Source of the DNA: Rhinolophus ferrumequinum
Lineage: Eukaryota > Chordata > Mammalia > Chiroptera > Rhinolophidae
Direction of reading: 5' to 3'
Length of the DNA stretch: 64,000 nt
Assembly: GCF_004115265.2 (NCBI RefSeq)
Contig: NC_046305.1
Span: 28,150,687-28,214,686, forward strand
Shown here: positions 50,690 through 64,000 of the stretch, piece by piece
Numbering within the stretch: position 1 is the first letter of the stretch
Layout of the letters: each line of letters begins with the position of its first letter
Translations under genes and position numbers: made by a program
The notes under the pieces: generated by a model
Database searches by the model: none
What the model was told of the DNA's origin: nothing
What the model saw: only the letters and a program-made list of their open reading frames with translations

Positions 50690-50835
50690 CCAGTGCAGAT
50701 ATAAGAAGTGTTCTAGTCTCAGCTCTAATTTTCTGTGTGACCTTGGCCAAGCCACATTATTCCTCTGGGCTAGTTTCCCCCATCTATCAAATGAGTTAGA
50801 CCATGAACATAATTTCTAAGGTCTTATTACATGGT
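50690..50835 (-). mobile_element. MIR SINE remnant
   Basis: TCTGTGTGACCTTGGCCAAG, CCTCTGGGCTAGTTTCCCCC and ATCTATCAAATGAG, then AATTTCTAAGGTC: the MIR core and tail. Confidence 0.75.
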
Positions 50836-52185
50836 CTGTTGAAGAAACAAAGTCCTACTGAATAAGGTGTAATCTCGGTACACAACACCAGACTCTGGAT
50901 GAAAAGACTGTCCTCTCAGGATAGGCCTTTGGGAGTAGTGACCTAGATGGGACCCAGTAGTGGGAAACAGGAGAGTAAACACTTCACTTAGAGGAGTTGG
51001 GGAGAGACACCAGCTGACAGGAAAGCCATCAATGTTGAGGGACAAGGTGTCACAAGAGGCAGAGGCTGGGTCCTGGAGCAGGATGGTCAGTTACTCAACT
51101 TTCTGCATGGGCTGGGTGGAAGAGAAGGTGCAATGAGAACTATCAACGGGTAGGAGTAGAAGGAAGGGAAGCCCTGTGGGAAAGGGAAGGGCTGGAAAAT
51201 AAATTTCAGAAGGCAGAGGGGTGAGCAAGCCCAGAGCAAGTGGGAGGAGGCTAAGGAGTTAAACTCTGCAGCCCTAAGATGCTACCCGCCAGTACCACCA
51301 GTCTCCAAGGCACAGGAGGGGCCTGGCAAGGAGCCAGACCATAGTCTCTGAAAGGCAGCTCCATTGGGTCGTTTGGGGGCGTGAGCCCCTTCCAGAGTCT
51401 GGCCTTCCCATGAGCCAAGGAAAGAGCTATTTTTTGGTTTTATATTGGGGGGCGGGGGGCATAGCACAGAAGGCATGTGTTGAGGATTCTTCCCGAGGCA
51501 GAGATTATTGCGGGGCCTGCATCTCATACCTTCTTTCTTGCCCACCCCATCCCCTTGATTCTGCCCACTCCTCTGCTTCCCTGTTCAGCCCCCTCACTGC
51601 TATCCAGCCACTTCCCTGCTTCCTGAAACTGCCAGCAGGATGAGGGAGCTTAGGGCTCTGTCCACTGGGAGACCTGTTGGCTGAGGGAGGCGTGGAGTCA
51701 GCCCAGATGATGGTGGCAGCTGTGCTTAGCTCCCGCCAACACAGCACACACAGCTTCTCCAGCTCAAACTGGGAGGGGTGCAGTGGGGGGGAAGCAGCAG
51801 GGTGTATTTGCATTTCCCAGAACCCCAAACATACCCCTGAAGGAACTGGGAAAGAAACCTGGAGAAAAACCATCTCAACAGGATTCGAAAATGTTAACCA
51901 GCCCAATCAGGAAACTAAGAGGAGGGTTTGGGATTTTGAAAATGGCAGGTTCTTTTCCATCTTTGCTGTCCTCAGGCATGTGGGAGACAGCCTCCTGGTC
52001 ACAGTGGGAGGAGAAGCCTGCTTCAGGGCCACTCCTGCCGGTTCTTTTCCCCTCTGCTGACTCAGCCACTGCCCATCATTTAGCAGTACTGATCCATTCC
52101 AGAATTTTGCCTCCCTGAGACCCAGGAAATTAGCATCTCCTAAGAACCAAGGTTCTCTTTCTAGAAGAGTTCCAAAATCACTCAT
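50836..52185. other. Intergenic DNA downstream of NCSTN
   Basis: No gene was recognised. An octamer motif ATTTGCAT lies at about 51807-51814 in non-repetitive sequence. The open frames here lack domain signatures. Confidence 0.4.
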
Positions 52186-52188
52186 GTT

Positions 52189-52595
52189 TTGGTCTATAAA
52201 ACGCCCACCAACAACAGAAAGCCCACACTCCTTAGCATACCACCCAAGGGCCTTCGTGACCTGGCCCCAGCTTCGCCTGCTGATCCTTATGACTTAGGCA
52301 TACTGAATAACTCACCATTCCCTAACATGACTGGTACCTTCTCTTGGCTCTGTGCTTCCACACTGGCAACTCTAAATCACATCTCAAACGCCTCCTCCTC
52401 TGTGCAGCCTTTCTAAATGCCACCCCTCTACCCCAAGTCCCAATGTGTTCTACCAGGGCACTCTGCATATTCAGTAACTATTCCGTTTATCACACCTAGT
52501 TGGGAGTGTATCTCTCTCCCCCTTCACCCCAACTGGAAGCTATTCAAGGGGTGTATCCTCTTCATCTCAAAGTGAATAAAGAAATGTCTGTCAAA
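52189..52595 (-). mobile_element. L2 LINE remnant
   Basis: CTTCGTGACCTGGCCCCAGC, CTCAAACGCCTCCTCCTCTG, GCAGCCTTTCTAAATGCCAC and TCAAAGTGAATAAAGAAATG reproduce the conserved 3' half of L2. Confidence 0.65.
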
Positions 52596-53491
52596 TACAA
52601 GGTGGGAAGAAAACTCTGCTAACATCATTATGAGACAGAAACCAGGGCTCCAAGAACTCCAGCTGGTTTTGACAAAGCCTTACACCCTGGGCCTCTAGAG
52701 ACCCAGAATAGAGCACATGAGGTAACAATTTCATAACTTCCATTCCAGGGTCACTTGACAAGGGAGTTGGAGAAGTATAACAGGTCATATGGGATAGTCT
52801 ATTTTAATGAAACTTGCTATTTATATATTTACACACAGGAAAAAAAGGAAAAAGAAAACAAAAATAGATATTACTGCTTAATTAAAACGACAACTGAGCG
52901 CTGTGGGCTGGAGATGGGATCCCCTCCAGCAGCACACCCACCCTGATGTGCCGTCTAAGGGCCTGGAGATAGAGTGGTGGGAGGGGGACCAGAGGTTCGG
53001 CCCACACATCAGCTCGTTGTCCTCCTCAGGGCTTCCTTGGAGTTTATTCCTGGCATTCAATCCTTCATGTCCTTCTTCCTGGTCAGGAAGGTGGTTGGAT
53101 ACAGGGGGTGGGGCAGGGAGCAGAGGAAGGTACAGGGCAGGAAGGAAAGAGTAGAAGGGGGATCCTAAAGAAGGGTAAGTTAGGGTGGGTAGCTAGGAGT
53201 CAAACAGAAGCAAGAAGCTTCAATTTGTTATCCCAGAACCTGCCTGGAGGGTGGGTTTGGCGGAGGGGGGAAGAAAGAAGAAACAGCCAAGGGGAGACCA
53301 GAAAGCGGAGCTGGGGAGGGGAGGGGACTTGTTTATCTCTGTCTCTGTCGGGCAGCTCCACTTCTTTATGTTAATCCCAGTATGAGCCAGGCCCAGAGAG
53401 GTTCTAGCGACAAACTAGTGGTTTCTGTCCCAGCGGAACAAATGATTTTAGAAGTGAACAACAGAGCAGGCAGGAAAAGCTGGTGCTCTCC

Positions 53492-62330
<8,839 letters not shown>

Positions 62331-62855
62331 CTGCCAGGACAGAATGGGTCAATTAAAGCTCTAGACTTTGCCTCACTGATTCTGCAGATCATCTATCCCC
62401 CAAAATGTGTCACAAGACATTTGGGTTAATACAGCTACATCTAGACTTGAACTAAACAGCTGAAAGGGTCCTGCTATACCTGAGGGCTACCAGAAGGGAA
62501 GAGAAGACAAAAGAGCCAAGAAGTCTACTCATGAGGTCTTGTTCATTAAAGATTAGAAAGGCTGTGTGATCTTCACTTTCCTGCCCTCTTCCCTCAACCT
62601 CATAAGTCATATATGCAAGATTCTATGACAGCAGACACCAAAGGGTTCAAACCTGTATTTTCTCCAAGAAATGGCAGGCTCTAAATATCTAGCTTGTTCT
62701 AGCACTGAATCTTCCTTTGTGAAAACATATGTGCAGACTCCGTTGGCCTCAGTAGCCTCCCTGGATCTCTATTCCTTTGCCCTATTTGGGAATAACTTTA
62801 CTTGCTTTTGGCCAGTTTTAGGTAAAGTTCATCAAGAACACTAAGGTCTCTAGAA

Positions 62856-63060
62856 CAGAGCTTCCCAATTGATGGGCCTTGAATCATTTAGAGATGTGCT
62901 GATATTGATTCCCTTCATTTCTGGGGACCCTAGGCTGGAGCAGACTCACCTATTACCCCAGGAGGCTCTACAAATATCATCGATTTCTATATGTGCCAGA
63001 ATGCCATACAAATAACATTTTCTATGTATCTCATCACATTACAAAGATTGGGAAGCACTG
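62856..63060. mobile_element. Non-autonomous hAT-like DNA transposon
   Basis: Inverted termini CAGAGCTTCCCAATT and GATTGGGAAGCACTG bound about 205 bp without coding capacity, in the style of Charlie-derived MITEs. Subfamily not identified. Confidence 0.55.
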
Positions 63061-63201
63061 CATTAGAGGATAGATGACCCTGAGTTCTATGTAGCAATGC
63101 AGCTCAAGTCCCTAGTGATCCATGTAGAGACATCTTAGGGTCTCCCCGCAAGTCTTCTTCCCACTCAAAACTGGATGTGTTATTCATAAATTGTTTTAGA
63201 G

Positions 63202-63390
63202 CAGTTCTCAACTCTGGCTGTATATCAGAATCACTTTGGAGTTTTTAAAAATACAGATACTTGGGCTTTACCTTAGATCTACTAAATTAAAATCTCTAAA
63301 GGTGAGGCCCAGGCATGTGTATTTGCAAAACACGCCACTTGTGGTTCTTTATTATACACAGCCAGGCATGCAAATTATGGCTCTAGACCA
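63202..63390 (+). mobile_element. MER5A-like DNA transposon remnant
   Basis: Starts CAGTTCTCAACTCTGGCTG and continues TATATCAGAATCACTTTGGA, TTAAAAATACAGAT, GGTGAGGCCCAGGCATG and TGTATTTGCAAAAC, in MER5A order and of MER5A length. Confidence 0.7.
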
Positions 63391-63622
63391 AGGCACTGAA
63401 ATACCTGTAACTTCCATGAGACAAAAACTATAAGCACTTTCAGACTGCCAGCCAGGTAGTCTTTTGCTCCCATGGGATCTGGTAAAATCTAGATATGAAA
63501 GCAGGTCCACAACATTCAACTATGTCTTACACATAGCAAATACTTAAGTTCATGTTGATAGTGACGATAATAAAATACAGAGGAATATCAGAATCTGGAA
63601 TAACTTTAGTAAAGATCTACCT

Positions 63623-63696
63623 GGGAGCATTTGAGATCTTGCTCCCTCGCATATGTCATCAGTTTGGTTCAAATAAAGTCTCATTAAAAAAAAAAA
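63623..63696 (+). mobile_element. Short polyadenylated retro-insert with target duplication
   Basis: About 74 bp ending CAAATAAAGTCTCATT plus an A-run, flanked by AAAGATCTACCT (63611-63622) and AAAGACCTACCT (63697-63708), one mismatch. The AATAAA close to the tail shows it derives from a polyadenylated transcript. Source not recognised. Confidence 0.65.
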
Positions 63697-64000
63697 AAAG
63701 ACCTACCTATCAATGGCAGTTCTAAGTAAAATAAAAGACAGCAGTCTTTGCCATAGTATTTAAAACATGGGAAAAGGAAAAGCTAGTCTGGCAAATAAAA
63801 AATATGTAACTTCAGCTCCAAGGAGGACAAGAAGAAGACAAGTTATGACACTGAAAAAAACCTGGATTCTAATCTGGGTTCCAGTGGGTGACTGTGTTGT
63901 CTTAAGTAATTTGCTTACTTTATATAAACCTTCAATGAGGAGAAGATTTTCCACCCCTATCTATCTTATACTGTAGGGACAAATTCAAAAAGGAAAGAAA

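Larger units (their letters stand above)
62331..64000 (-). other. NCSTN: NCSTN intron 2 (partial)
   Basis: The stretch from exon 3 to the window edge contains no sequence encoding the nicastrin N-terminus, so it is intron. It holds a hAT-like element (62856-63060), a MER5A-like element (63202-63390) and a short polyadenylated retro-insert (63623-63696). Confidence 0.8.

Overview
The window is nuclear DNA from a placental mammal, very probably a bat. It has intron-split genes, ancient mammalian repeats (MIR, L2, MER5A-like, MLT1-like) and younger L1 LINEs. A roughly 490-bp SINE built from two tRNA-like heads ends in a shared tail and resembles SINEs known from horseshoe-bat relatives (Yinpterochiroptera). 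The host order is inferred from repeats only.

Gene layout matches human 1q23.2 read in reverse. On the minus strand, from high to low coordinates, are NCSTN (nicastrin; exons 3-17 of 17, with exons 1-2 beyond the right edge), NHLH1 (HEN1, a neuronal bHLH factor; whole gene, two exons) and a CpG island near 2.0-2.6 kb that I take as the VANGL2 promoter and first non-coding exon. NCSTN and NHLH1 are certain from protein sequence. VANGL2 rests on gene order, CpG richness and one splice donor. NCSTN is the substrate-receptor subunit of gamma-secretase, NHLH1 controls neuronal differentiation and VANGL2 is a planar-polarity membrane protein. They are neighbours, not a functional unit.

Region by region: 1-3.0 kb candidate VANGL2 intron 1, exon 1 and promoter. 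3.0-10 kb intergenic, with three copies of one LTR family (one inserted inverted inside another, one a solo LTR), MER5A-like and L2 remnants and another probable LTR. 10.0-28.2 kb a large inverted pair of L1 elements around a 4.4-kb spacer of older L1 that holds an MLT1-like LTR and a retrocopy. 28.2-36 kb older L1, MIR and L2. 36-39.5 kb mostly unique DNA with a CTCF-like motif. 39.5-45.6 kb NHLH1, whose intron holds an old L1 split by a mariner. 45.6-52.8 kb NHLH1-NCSTN intergenic. 52.8-64 kb NCSTN.

The most unusual object is the inverted L1 pair. About 6 kb of each arm is almost identical, including the same SINE at the same base and the same disabling frameshifts. The two L1s nevertheless differ clearly at both ends and have unrelated flanks. 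This pattern fits recent gene conversion between two independently inserted, oppositely oriented L1s, or else an assembly artefact. Smaller points are a compact upstream ORF and an AU-rich element in NHLH1 and a (TA)n repeat that appears to serve as its TATA box.
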